Shown piece by piece: positions 41,712 to 52,200 of a DNA stretch of 62,634 nt. This DNA comes from Roseofilum casamattae BLCC-M143 (GTDB lineage: Bacteria; Cyanobacteriota; Cyanobacteriia; Cyanobacteriales; Desertifilaceae). The position numbers and the translations under genes were made by a program. The stretch is taken from the NCBI RefSeq assembly GCF_030068455.1, contig NZ_JAQOSQ010000023.1:1-62634 (forward strand). Reading direction: 5' to 3'. The notes beneath the pieces are model-generated. The model was not told the origin of the DNA, searched no databases, and saw only the letters and a list, made by a program, of their open reading frames with translations. Numbering within the stretch: the first letter of the stretch is position 1; each line of letters begins with the position of its first letter.

Positions 41712-44700
41712 TCAGCGTGTCGGCACGTGGCGATCGCACAATTGTCTGTACTGTTGACCTGTAGGATTATTCTGCAAATACCCCGCCAACCACTCGCACC
41801 CCGTCTCCAACAAACGATCCAGTTGTAACTCCTCCAAATCCCAAACCACAATGCCATCTCGGCTGACCGAAATCAAACCCTTGCCATCCGCGCTAAACTC
41901 CACCGCATCAATGCGACGATCCGAGCTGCCAGTGAGCGCGTGGAGGAGCGTACCATCCCTGCGCCATAATCGAATCGTATTATCGCTCGCCGAAGCCAAA
42001 GTCTGGCCGTCGGGACTAAAACTCACACTCGTAACAAAATCGCCCTCATGTTCCAGAGGCTTAATCAACAACTCCCCTTCCCGGTTCCAGAGTTTCACCC
42101 GACTATCGAGACCGGCCGTTGCGATCGTCTGGCCGTCTGGAGAAAACGCCACCCCCCAAACCGCTCCTCGATGGGGAAGAGTTGCCACTTGAGTTCCGTC
42201 AACCCGCCAGAGCTTCACCCGCGCATCATCGCTAGCTGCCGCAATTAACTGACCGTCGGGACTAAAACTAATCCAATTAATCGCAGAAACATCCGTAAAC
42301 AAGGTTCGCACAAATGTACCGTCCTTGCGCCACAACTTCACCGCCCCATCTTTACTTCCAGATGCAATTAACTCTCCATCGGGAGAATAACTCACGCTTA
42401 AAACCACATCTCGATGGCCGCGCAACTCGTGCAACAACCGGCCGTTCGTATCCCAAATCTTAATCTGCCGATCTTCGCCTCCAGTGACGATTTGCCGGCC
42501 ATCCGGACTAAAATCGACGCCCCAGACATCTCCTTTATGGCCTTTCCATTGGTGCAATAGTTTACCATTCCACTTCCTAATACCGATCGCCCCGCGATCG
42601 CCAATCGTTGCAACCCTCCGACCATTGGGACTTCTGGTCGCTCCATTCATCTTGCCTTGCACTTCCCAAAGCTTCATCAAAGAACGATCCCAGCGCCATA
42701 ATTTAACCGTAGTATCTAAACTCGCCGAAGCAATACGGCGGCCGTCCGGACTAAAACTCGCCTGGGGAACCCAATGACGATGACCTTGCAAGGTTCTTTG
42801 CAACCGTCCGTCTCGCCCGCTCCAAATCTTAATTGTCTTATCCCGACTCGTTGTCGCAAAATGCTCGCCATCGGGGCTAAACTCAATATCGAGAACCTTA
42901 TCGTTATGAGCATTAAACTGATGTACCAATCCATCTCGATTCCAGAAGCTCACGGTTCCCTGTCGAGTTTGCGTTCCCGGCTGAATCGTCTGTCCTGCTG
43001 CCGCTAATAACTTGCCATCCTTCGACCAATCCAAACTGTAAACTTCCTGATTAGAACCAAAGGCTTTAATCAAAGATCCATCCAGTCCCCACAAACAAAT
43101 CCGACCGTCAAAACTCGCCGTTGCGATCGTCTTTCCATCCGGAGAAAAGCTCGCACTTAACACCGATTGTTCGTGGCGCAACGTCACGACTTCCGAGCCA
43201 TCCATCCGCCAAATTTTTACCGTTTTATCCCGACTAGTCGAGGCAATGAGAGGATTTTCTAGATTGTCACTTAAGACTAAAGAAATAATTTTATCCTTAT
43301 GACCCTTTAACTCAATATACTCCAAGCGATCGGAATCAGAAACACTATTGAGGTCGCCGAACTTCTTTAAATTCCATAACTTAATTGTCTTATCCCAACT
43401 TGCCGAAATCAACCATTGACTATCCGGACTAAAGGCAACGGAAGTTACGATATCCGTATGGCCCTTATAGGCAGGAATGGTAAAATAATGTTTTCCCTGG
43501 GAACTCCAAACCCGAATTGTCTTGTCTTCTCCTGCCGTCGCAATTAACCGACCGTCGGGACTAAAATCAACGGAATAAACCCCATCGGCATGACCTTCTA
43601 AACGATTTTCTTCTGCTACCTTATAAATGGAATAAGATAAGTTTTGTTCGATGGTTTGTGCAATATCTTGAGGAAAAAAAACCATATCTTGCAGTTGATT
43701 TCCTGCTTCTATTCCCCGAACTAATCCCTCAATTTCTTCATGCAGATCGACAAAGGCTTCTGAAGATGATCCTAAGCTCTTAATCTGAGTCACTATCCCA
43801 TTCCAGGTAAAGCCGAGTAAAATTAAAATCGCGCAGCCTGCTCCCATTAACAACGCATTAATAATCCGTCGGCGCTGATATTCGCTATTGCGATGGCGTT
43901 CTTTGGCTTCGGCAAGAGCCGTTAATAACTGTCGCTCTTGACGGAGAGTTTCAATCGTCGATTGTCCCTGAGATAGCAATTTTTTTTCTTGGTTTAACGA
44001 TTTCAAGTCCGATATCTTGTGGTCCGATCGCGAATCGGGAATGTAGGCTTCTAAATCTTCTCGGACAAACTTATATCGTTCTTGAGCCAACTTAGAAATT
44101 AATTGATTCTCATGTCGTAAATCGGCGATCGCTCTCTGGTTATCTGCATTTTGTTTCTGTAGTTCTGCTCGTTCGTGACGAATGACATGGTTTTCATTAT
44201 CTTGAATAAAATCAACTAAGTAATCGTGAACCAACTGATAGCGAGACTCCACTTCATCGGGGATTAAATAAATCAAACCAGAATCGCAGAAAATATCCAC
44301 AATTAAACTTAACTGCTGCTCGGATAACTCCGTTCCAATTTCAGTCATAATTTCTGACTTCGTCTTCACGGGGCGAGTCCCTTCTTCATCAGTAAAGAGA
44401 TAAATTATTTGCCTAGCCTGCCGGTAATTTTCCGCACCACAATCGCTAATTACCGATTCCAAAAAATCTTTAACTAACTGCTCTTTCGTCCCAAAATTTT
44501 GATAAGACTCTAATGTCGTAATCTTATTCTCTTGCAACTGCGACCCTACAATTTGCAGTTCAATGGGTCTCACCTCATTAGTCCCGCTCGAGAGATCTTC
44601 AACTAAGGCGGAAATTAGATCGTCGTCCAACTCAAACTGAGTGTTTTGAGTAATGTTTTTAATCGTTTCAAAGGTTTGGTCTTTCCCAAAATTACCCAAG

Positions 44701-46946
44701 GGATAGCGATTGGCTTTATCCAAAAGATTACAGCCAATCGAATCTAGAGCAATCGAGCGCTCGATTTCCAGGAGATGATGTAAATAATCTTCTCGAATGG
44801 AAAAAATAACTTTCACCGAAGGTAATCTCAAACATTCAGACAAAAAACGATAAAAATCTTGTCGCTCTTGAGACTCAGAACAGGCAAAGAAAAACTCTTC
44901 AAACTGATCGAAAATGAGAATCATTAACCCATTGAGATCTCCTGTATTTCGCAGGTGCTCTAAATAGACATCTGTGGTGAATGCTGATAATTCAAATTCC
45001 CGATCGCCGGCCAATCGAAGTGCTTGCGTTAAGGCTTGTCCGAACGTAACAATCCAATCGTGATAAACTCGTATAACCACGGGAATAGGAATGCGATCGC
45101 CCAAGGTTTTCCCCTGCAATGCTGGAATCAAACCAGCGCTCACCGTGGAGCTTTTCCCAACCCCAGACGGGCCGTGAATAATGGTTACCTTATAGTCCGC
45201 GCGACTAATTCGATAAATGAGCTGCTGCACGTCCTGCTGTCGGTTGGAGGTGGCAATCGCTTCGGCCACCTCTCCAATAACCTCTCCAGCATTACCTTCA
45301 CTCTGCATAACATTAGCGAGTAAAGGATTGAGCGCTTGTTGTGACGGCCGCAACTGAGCCGCTCCTACAAACGGACGAAAGCCGTATTGCGCTTGCACTG
45401 CGCGGCTTTCTTGCTTCAGCAAAAACGCTTCTCGATAGCATCCTTCCTGAAAATAAAGCGATCGCACTCCATCTAACAATCGTAAATAGCGATGGGGATC
45501 GTGACGAGAATAACTACATGCGATCGCCCGTGGTAACTCCAATTTTGCCTGCTTTAAACTCTCTTTGGCCGCATCCTCTCGATCTAAATTTCCCTGACAC
45601 TTAACCAACAACAACCGAAACAATTGACTCCACAATAAATAATATAATCCTTGCGGAATTAACACGGGTCGTTTTTCCTGACGGTAACGCTCGTCTACAG
45701 ACGCCAAAATCCGCAAGCATTCCTCCAGTTTCTTGCCAGCCATTTCCCATTCACCCGTTTCCGCAGCCAGCTTTCCTAAAAAACCATAATCCAAGGCCAA
45801 CTGCACCGGCGACCCAAACTTCTGATGCAGCTCTAGAGATTTTTGAGTGAACTCTAATAAGGTTTCCCAAGCTTGTAAATGTTGCAGAACATCGCTCACT
45901 TGTCCGGTCATTTGTGCAATCAAATCCTCGCGATCGCAGGCCATAAAGCACTCAATAGATCGATCGAAATAAAACCTGGCTTGTTCCCAAAGTTCGCGCT
46001 CGCCTCCATTATTTTGTCCTTGCCGCGCGAAACAAAGTCCTAAATAAAATAAGAGCAATCCTTTACGATCTAAAGATAGTTCGACAATCGCTTCTGTTGT
46101 CTCCTCTTCTCCTCGATAAGTTTGAGGTTGCCAATAATAAAGCGTTTGTTGATAATAGGCGATCGCCTCATCAATATTCCCCTGCATCAAGCGATCTTGA
46201 CCCAATAACATCGATAGATTTGCCTGCAATGAGGGTTCGAGGTAGCTTTCTCGTTGCTGCAGTGTCTGCAACGCAAACTCCAACTGTTCGCGATCGGAAC
46301 CATAACTAGCGACCCCAGATTTAGCATACTCTCCGCTCGCCGACTGTGGAGGTAAAAACGACACGGGAAACGCCATCAGTTGTTTTGATTCTTGGCTTAA
46401 TAGAGTTGAAAATAAAGTATCGGCTTTTCGACCGATCAACTGCTGTAATTCTTCAGTCGTTAGATCGAATGAAATTGGATTCGCAGCAAAATTCGCCAGA
46501 TCGGGAGCAAGCTGCAAAATATGAGTTAAGCCAGTGTCGTTGGCCCACAACACTAACGGACAATGCAATTGTTTCCGAAACTCATCCCGAATAACATTAG
46601 TAGAAACCAACAACTCTTGCCGGTTAGTAATTGATTCGAGACCGAGAACAAATAAAGCAGAGTACGAAGGTGTTGCCTGATTGAGATTGAGTTTAACCGC
46701 TCGATAAAGATTAGTTGTCTCTGGGGCAAGATGCAACAACCGAATGGGTGAAAGAATCGGCGATCGCGCTGCTAGGATTTCTGGCAAGCGCTGCAATACA
46801 CGCTCTTTTAAATTGGGATAATTGCAGCGCACTAACACCAGAGAAAATTGCCCCTGAGACAACGAAATCGAACGGGCTAATCGCGTCAAAGACCGTTGAT
46901 TATCTATGAAGGTGTTGGAGTCCGAACTGCTTTCTGTGCTAGCCAT
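41712..46946 (-). CDS. STAND NTPase with N-terminal receptor-like region, membrane helix and WD40 propellers
   Basis: The 1744-residue protein begins with a domain seen in cyanobacterial STAND proteins (FSLVLVRCNYPNLKERVL, ALFVLGLESITNRQELL, CPLVLWANDTGLTHILQLAP). Helical TPR-like repeats follow. An nSTAND1-type NTPase comes at about 570-900: Walker A IIHGPSGVGKSSTVSAG, Walker B LMILIFDQFEEFFF, and a VKVIFSIREDYL sensor region. Next are a coiled coil and one hydrophobic segment near 1035-1055 (LLMGAGCAILILLGF). About 14 WD40 repeats (SFSPDGR ... KLWR) run from about 1115 to 1720. STAND proteins act as nucleotide-driven switches in signalling or defence. It overlaps the upstream ATPase gene by 43 bp, so the two are probably coupled. 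Confidence 0.88.
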   Translation of the reverse strand: MASTESSSDSNTFIDNQRSLTRLARSISLSQGQFSLVLVRCNYPNLKERVLQRLPEILAARSPILSPIRLLHLAPETTNLYRAVKLNLNQATPSYSALFVLGLESITNRQELLVSTNVIRDEFRKQLHCPLVLWANDTGLTHILQLAPDLANFAANPISFDLTTEELQQLIGRKADTLFSTLLSQESKQLMAFPVSFLPPQSASGEYAKSGVASYGSDREQLEFALQTLQQRESYLEPSLQANLSMLLGQDRLMQGNIDEAIAYYQQTLYYWQPQTYRGEEETTEAIVELSLDRKGLLLFYLGLCFARQGQNNGGERELWEQARFYFDRSIECFMACDREDLIAQMTGQVSDVLQHLQAWETLLEFTQKSLELHQKFGSPVQLALDYGFLGKLAAETGEWEMAGKKLEECLRILASVDERYRQEKRPVLIPQGLYYLLWSQLFRLLLVKCQGNLDREDAAKESLKQAKLELPRAIACSYSRHDPHRYLRLLDGVRSLYFQEGCYREAFLLKQESRAVQAQYGFRPFVGAAQLRPSQQALNPLLANVMQSEGNAGEVIGEVAEAIATSNRQQDVQQLIYRISRADYKVTIIHGPSGVGKSSTVSAGLIPALQGKTLGDRIPIPVVIRVYHDWIVTFGQALTQALRLAGDREFELSAFTTDVYLEHLRNTGDLNGLMILIFDQFEEFFFACSESQERQDFYRFLSECLRLPSVKVIFSIREDYLHHLLEIERSIALDSIGCNLLDKANRYPLGNFGKDQTFETIKNITQNTQFELDDDLISALVEDLSSGTNEVRPIELQIVGSQLQENKITTLESYQNFGTKEQLVKDFLESVISDCGAENYRQARQIIYLFTDEEGTRPVKTKSEIMTEIGTELSEQQLSLIVDIFCDSGLIYLIPDEVESRYQLVHDYLVDFIQDNENHVIRHERAELQKQNADNQRAIADLRHENQLISKLAQERYKFVREDLEAYIPDSRSDHKISDLKSLNQEKKLLSQGQSTIETLRQERQLLTALAEAKERHRNSEYQRRRIINALLMGAGCAILILLGFTWNGIVTQIKSLGSSSEAFVDLHEEIEGLVRGIEAGNQLQDMVFFPQDIAQTIEQNLSYSIYKVAEENRLEGHADGVYSVDFSPDGRLIATAGEDKTIRVWSSQGKHYFTIPAYKGHTDIVTSVAFSPDSQWLISASWDKTIKLWNLKKFGDLNSVSDSDRLEYIELKGHKDKIISLVLSDNLENPLIASTSRDKTVKIWRMDGSEVVTLRHEQSVLSASFSPDGKTIATASFDGRICLWGLDGSLIKAFGSNQEVYSLDWSKDGKLLAAAGQTIQPGTQTRQGTVSFWNRDGLVHQFNAHNDKVLDIEFSPDGEHFATTSRDKTIKIWSGRDGRLQRTLQGHRHWVPQASFSPDGRRIASASLDTTVKLWRWDRSLMKLWEVQGKMNGATRSPNGRRVATIGDRGAIGIRKWNGKLLHQWKGHKGDVWGVDFSPDGRQIVTGGEDRQIKIWDTNGRLLHELRGHRDVVLSVSYSPDGELIASGSKDGAVKLWRKDGTFVRTLFTDVSAINWISFSPDGQLIAAASDDARVKLWRVDGTQVATLPHRGAVWGVAFSPDGQTIATAGLDSRVKLWNREGELLIKPLEHEGDFVTSVSFSPDGQTLASASDNTIRLWRRDGTLLHALTGSSDRRIDAVEFSADGKGLISVSRDGIVVWDLEELQLDRLLETGCEWLAGYLQNNPTGQQYRQLCDRHVPTR

Positions 46947-48307
46947 TGCTTGAACTTTTGATGTTCTCGAAGCGCAGGATTAAGAGCAAACCAAGATCCT
47001 TGTGAATCTCGATACTCAAAAACAAACATACTACGCAAGAGAGTTAAATATTCCAGCTCTCCTTGTACGCTTTGCTGGGTAACCACTTGGTATAATAGTT
47101 CCCATTCTTCGTCTTTAATCGAAGTTGTCAAATAATCTCGACGGTCTCGAATGACTGCCTCTAGTATATCCCTGGAAAAAGGAGGATCTTCTTGTTGCAA
47201 GCAACTAAACAGCATTCCTAACAAATTGCGCATATGACCGCCGCTGACTTGGCAAAGACGGTCTAATAAGTCCGGAGTTTGGAAGAGTTGGATAATTTTC
47301 TCTTCCTGCTCTTCGGTGCTGCTCTGGGGAAACGCACGAGTTAATACCATCTGCCGCAGCAGTTTCATGCCTAGAGGAAAGGTTTCCCCCGTCCGCGTTT
47401 TCACTGGAACCATGGGAAGTACTTTCGGCGTAATTCCTCCTCCCAGACGGTTTTTCAGCGTTTCGCACTCGCTCGAGAAAATCAACGATAGGGGAATGGT
47501 ATAGACTAAATGACAGTTGAGTTGCCTCAGTTGTTGCCCTCGGTCGATAAATAAATATTCCGGTAACAGTCGTCCGGCGGGCCCGGCTTGGTTGTGGACT
47601 CGGTCTAGGTTATCGACAATGACGACTAACCCCTTTTTCCCCTGACCCTTGAGCTGTTGGTTAGCTACGTCGAGTAGTTCTTGGTTAATCGCTTCCAGGA
47701 TACCAGCCGTGCGCGGTTCTAGGAAGTTGCGCAACCGGTGTCGCAGTTTCGGGCTTTCTCTGGTTTTGGCGGTGAGGCTGGCAATACCTAAAGGTAGTGA
47801 AAACCCGACCTCGCCGCTACTGCTGGCACTAAATTCACCAACACCGGGTACGGATGCTTGAGCGCTAAAATCAATGGGAGTTTGCAGAAATTCAACGGCA
47901 TCGTGTAATAGACTCTGAAACCGGCGCGGTTGCAAATTAACCGAGGCACGTTGCAGTTGTTCGCTCACTTGCCGGGCGATCGCCAGTAAGATATCGGTAA
48001 TGTCCATATCGCCCATATCTAGGTCTTCTGACGATTCAAAGTAGACCACTTCAAAGTTTTGTTCTTCGAGTAATGCTTTTAGACGCAACAGCTCTGTTGA
48101 TTTACCGCAACCAATATGACCGGTAAACAGTTGGCAAGTGGGGCGATCGGGAGATAATGTAGTGATGGTTCGTCCCAAAGTCCTGACAATCTTCCCGCCA
48201 CGCACTGTAGAAAAGTCGATATAATAGGGGCGGTTGTTGGGATCGCCGAGGTCTAAAGGGGTGGATGGATTGCAAGCCTGATAAAAGCGCCCTAAATCTA
48301 AAATCAT
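46904..48307 (-). CDS. AAA/KAP-like P-loop ATPase, partner of the STAND protein
   Basis: The 467-residue protein has an N-terminal cap (FYQACNPSTPLDLGDPNNRP), Walker A LFTGHIGCGKSTELLRL, Walker B GLVVIVDNLDRVHN and a sensor-like HLVYTIPLSLIFS. A C-terminal helical region contains CQVSGGHMRNLLGMLFSCLQ. The end, LVVRS-free RSMFVFEYRDSQGSWFALNP, looks like a winged-helix domain found in orc/cdc6-like and KAP-like ATPases. The cytoplasmic substrate is unknown. It is the first gene of a two-gene operon and its stop lies 43 bp inside the STAND gene. The start codon is ATG at 48307. Confidence 0.83.
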   Translation of the reverse strand: MILDLGRFYQACNPSTPLDLGDPNNRPYYIDFSTVRGGKIVRTLGRTITTLSPDRPTCQLFTGHIGCGKSTELLRLKALLEEQNFEVVYFESSEDLDMGDMDITDILLAIARQVSEQLQRASVNLQPRRFQSLLHDAVEFLQTPIDFSAQASVPGVGEFSASSSGEVGFSLPLGIASLTAKTRESPKLRHRLRNFLEPRTAGILEAINQELLDVANQQLKGQGKKGLVVIVDNLDRVHNQAGPAGRLLPEYLFIDRGQQLRQLNCHLVYTIPLSLIFSSECETLKNRLGGGITPKVLPMVPVKTRTGETFPLGMKLLRQMVLTRAFPQSSTEEQEEKIIQLFQTPDLLDRLCQVSGGHMRNLLGMLFSCLQQEDPPFSRDILEAVIRDRRDYLTTSIKDEEWELLYQVVTQQSVQGELEYLTLLRSMFVFEYRDSQGSWFALNPALREHQKFKQWLAQKAVRTPTPS

Positions 48308-48331
48308 TAGTCTCGCGTTATAAGTAGATGT

Positions 48332-48345
48332 AGATAACGTTATCT
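48332..48345. promoter_or_regulatory. Perfect 14-bp palindrome upstream of the ATPase/STAND operon
   Basis: AGATAACGTTATCT lies 25 bp before the ATG of the ATPase gene. Its position suits an operator, but no regulator is known and no second copy was noticed nearby. Confidence 0.4.
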
Positions 48346-48531
48346 GAATTCAACCGATCGCAATTAAGTACCCATTCGCAGTTTCCGCGTTCCGATCGTC
48401 ATTACCCGATCGTTACTAAATGTAAACTATACCAGAGGAAGAAACGGTTAGGATGTTTTTGCTCCAGCCGTTCTGCCAAGCTTATCTCTGCCATAAATAG
48501 GTATCCTAGCTCGCTCCGTCTTGACCCGACA

Positions 48532-48744
48532 TTAACACCCCAGCCACTTACATTCAGCTTCTCCTCCCTGTTCGTCTCTGGCTGCTAGTAATAATGACGA
48601 AGACGCCAGTGAAGACATCTCGACATCCGAATTAGGGGAGGGGTGCGCGCTAGATCGGTTGGCTTCGCTCCCAGTCAGAGATAATAGGGGAGTGCTCAAG
48701 CACAATATCATTAGTAGTGGTGTGAATTGGTGAATTGTGAACAT
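48532..48744 (-). CDS. Possible small secreted protein
   Basis: From the ATG at 48744 the frame has 70 codons. The start MFTIHQFTPLLMILCLSTPL reads as a signal peptide with a hydrophobic core, followed by a Ser-rich mature part (SSLASSSLLLAARDEQGGE) that ends with two cysteines (CKWLGC). No family is recognised. It stands alone between the ATPase operon and hpsA, so it may be real or chance. Confidence 0.4.
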   Translation of the reverse strand: MFTIHQFTPLLMILCLSTPLLSLTGSEANRSSAHPSPNSDVEMSSLASSSLLLAARDEQGGEAECKWLGC

Positions 48745-49228
48745 TATAACCTTCTCCTTCACCTAAGTTTTAGGGGAATTAGACAACGATCGCAGGGGAG
48801 CCAAAAACCCTTGGGTATTGCTCCAACTAACTCACTCTTCGTCCAATCCATTTGCGCTTCAGGAAGAAATACTCGGTCAACTCAGAATCTTTAAAATCGG
48901 TATTAGCTATATTCTCTCAAAGACAATTAATCAATTGGCAAAGTTCGCCCAATGTGGTGAAATCTAGGCGAATTGGAGCGATCTCTATTGACAAACAGCA
49001 ATTAAAATAGTAAGCGACAGCTTGTCCGAGGCGATCGCCGCATTCCCACGTAATTTACGCACAATTTTTAACAAGAGACGGACAAGTAAATGTAAATTTA
49101 CGGTTGATACCGAGCAAAAAAATTTGTTAAGACAGAAAAGAATATTTATCAATGGTCAGATTTTGTTGGCATTGAGGGTAACTTTGCTATATGACCATTA
49201 GCCTCTCCTCTACCTAGGACAGCCTCTT
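48745..49228. other. Upstream region of hpsA
   Basis: This 484-bp region is AT-rich (for example TTTACGGTTGATACCGAGC near 49092 and AAGAATATTTATCAATGG near 49137) and should contain the hps promoter. No clear sigma-70 pair, operator or RNA gene could be assigned. Confidence 0.5.
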
Positions 49229-52200
49229 ATGTCTATCCAACGCCTGCTCGGAAAAATCCGGAACAGTTTCCTTCGTTTAGGACAAGCCATAGCTCGATGG
49301 TTTTCCCGTTTCGTCTACGGCCGCATCCGAACGTTATTAGGTAGCAAGCGGCGACCTCAAGCCGGTTTCGTCTTGCCCACTGTAACCATGGTGATGCTAG
49401 TCGTCTCCTTATTGACCCTGGCCATGTTACTGCGATCGACCGATCGCGCCAAAAACGCTCACAACTTCCGGGTGAACGAAGCCACCTTAAATGCCGCCGC
49501 ACCCGCTCTCGACCGAGCCAGAGCCAAGATAGACAAACTCTTCAGCGACCCCAGTCTCTCAGGTCGCGGTACCCCTTCAGATGATTCCTTGATTAACGCA
49601 ATCTCCACCGCCATTGGTAACTACACCTTTGGAGACGAAACCGCTCTCACCCTCATCTATGATGTGGATGAGCAAGATGGTGCTGGGCAATCTGATACTG
49701 ATGGAGATGATGATTTCAACAGCGGAAACATTAGCCGCTCCAGACCGGAAACCCTTACATCCGCCTGGAAATTCCCCATCGATACTGACAACGACGGATT
49801 ATTCGATACCTTTACTCTCTATGGTATTTACTTGGCGAACAGTCCCGGAGAAGACGAGCGGCCGCGCTATCCCCTCGAAGCCCGCACTCCTCCCCTCAGC
49901 GAAGGACAGAAACCCGGTAAATGTCAAAGCAGTGTGGTTACCTCAGCCAACAAAGTCGGAACCAGTGGATGGCTCAAAATAGATGACAAGCTGAAAAAAA
50001 GCGTCTACGTTTATGCGACCAACGTTCCCATTACCAGCTTGACCAACTTAAACGCTGCGGACTATGAAACATTTGAAGGCGCTGGTGGTTTCTCGGCAAT
50101 TGAATATCAACAAGACCGCAGCCGCATCCCCCTCGCCAACAATGCTGTCGTCTACGAAGATGACTTGCGGATTATGCCGGGTGCTGGAATCGAACTGAAC
50201 GGACGTATTCTCACCAACGGTAACTTACTGACTGGGGACAATGGAGAAGACGTTCGTTTCTGGCTAGTGAGCAGCCCCGAGTCTTGTTTTTACGAAGAGG
50301 AAGCCAGCAAAATTCTTGTTGGAGGCAACTTAGCGAACGGACGAGTCACCGATACTAGCGATAAGAAGAACGCACTCCTCGATTTATTCCAAGGTAAGGC
50401 GACTACTCCCAAAAAAAAGCAAAATTTAGGTAAAAGTCAAAAGAGTATTACCGCTAAAGGTGGGCAAGCCGTATACAACAATACGTTTGCGTATCAGGAG
50501 CGAGTTGACTATTTAGTGGATGCTGCGATCGCAGCCGGTGGCGGTACGGGCGCTTATACAGACAATGGCAAGAGTGCAGAAGAATACCGGATTGAGACAT
50601 ATCCGACTGATGTGATTCCCCAAGAGATAATCAACAGCGCCCAAAGCCGCATTCAAGCTAATGGCGACCTAGATTTAGTCGAAACCATCCAGGAAGAGCT
50701 ACAGATTTATTTCAGACAGCGAACTCGCCGAGTCCCCTATGCCGAAGTTCCGGCTGGCGAAAATGCTGTATTTATTGGCTCGACGGCCTATAACGACAGT
50801 TCTATTGATAGCCAGGGTAAAGCTAAAACCTTCTTCACGCTAGATCGCTTCGGTAGCGACGTAGATAAAACCGGACTCAGCCCCCTACGTCCCCCCAACA
50901 GTTGGATGTATCCTGTCAATCCGGACGATAACTCGACCACCTACATGAAAGCGAAAGATGGTTCGAGCGAGCTAAAACTGGATATTGATAAGCCTCCCGC
51001 TTCCGATCCGAGCTTGCGTGAAGGGAAAGAATACCTGCAAGGCGATCGCGTTCTCCTCGGTAACAACCTACCCGAATACGTCTACAACCCAGCCACCCAA
51101 GAATTTGTTCAAAACGGCGAACAAGACCTACAAAAGAAAGATAACAAATGGTTTGAAACTAACGGGAATGACACCACAGACAACATTCGCACTCGTACCT
51201 CTCAAGTAACAACGCTCGCGCAACCGGGAGCCACCGAACGCGATGGCTTCTGGGAACTCAGCGCAGCTGAAGAACCAGAGGATCCTCGCATTGAGACAGT
51301 AGGCGGTTTGCGCGTCGTCACTGGTGCCGGACTGTATTTACCGAAAGCCAGTGATGGCTCTCTCCCTAGTTTCCCAGGAACTATTCCCGATCCCGAAGCA
51401 TGGCCCCTGGATTACACGGCATGGCCTGATTGGATGCCCGTACCTCACGAACACTATGACTCTAGCGACAACCCCATTGTTTACGATGAACTTGGTAAGC
51501 CAATTGGAGGTAAATCAACATCATCAAAGCTAGGAGACAGCAAACATCCTTACCTAGTGATGCGCGCTACCGCCGTCTACCACTACGACAAGAACCCTAC
51601 TGGAGATAAGGGCGACCCCTACGATCCCAATGAAACCAAAACTCCAGACCGCTATCAAACCCCAATAGCTTGCATTAGCAGCTACTACGATCCAACAGAT
51701 GAGACCAGCGCTAAGGATGTGAGTGCTGGGGGTAATAGCAATAACGGAATCGTCTACAAGTGGCCGGGCGATCAATGGAAAAACTATCTCAGCTATCAAG
51801 CTAAACTCCGTTTCCCGAATGGGAATTGGGTCAATCCGATTCTGCACGATATAGACAAAGATAATCCTAATGGATCTAAAAAAATCAATCTGACATCAGG
51901 TGCCTTGGAATCCGGAAAAAGCCTAACCCTATCCGAGAGAACCGCCATTGACACTGCTATGTGTGCCTACTCGATATTCAAGAACCCTGGCAGTAATAAA
52001 GACCAGAGTTTAATCGACAATGACACCATCAAAGAAACCACATTCCTTGATGCCCGCGAAATCAAAGCGATCGAAGCAATTGAAGCTACCATACCAACAA
52101 CAGCACCCGATATCTATGAACCCAGCAACTACGATCGCCCCATAGAAGAACGCCAGCCTCTCGAGATCCGGGCAACCGTACTCGATTTAGACAAAATGAG

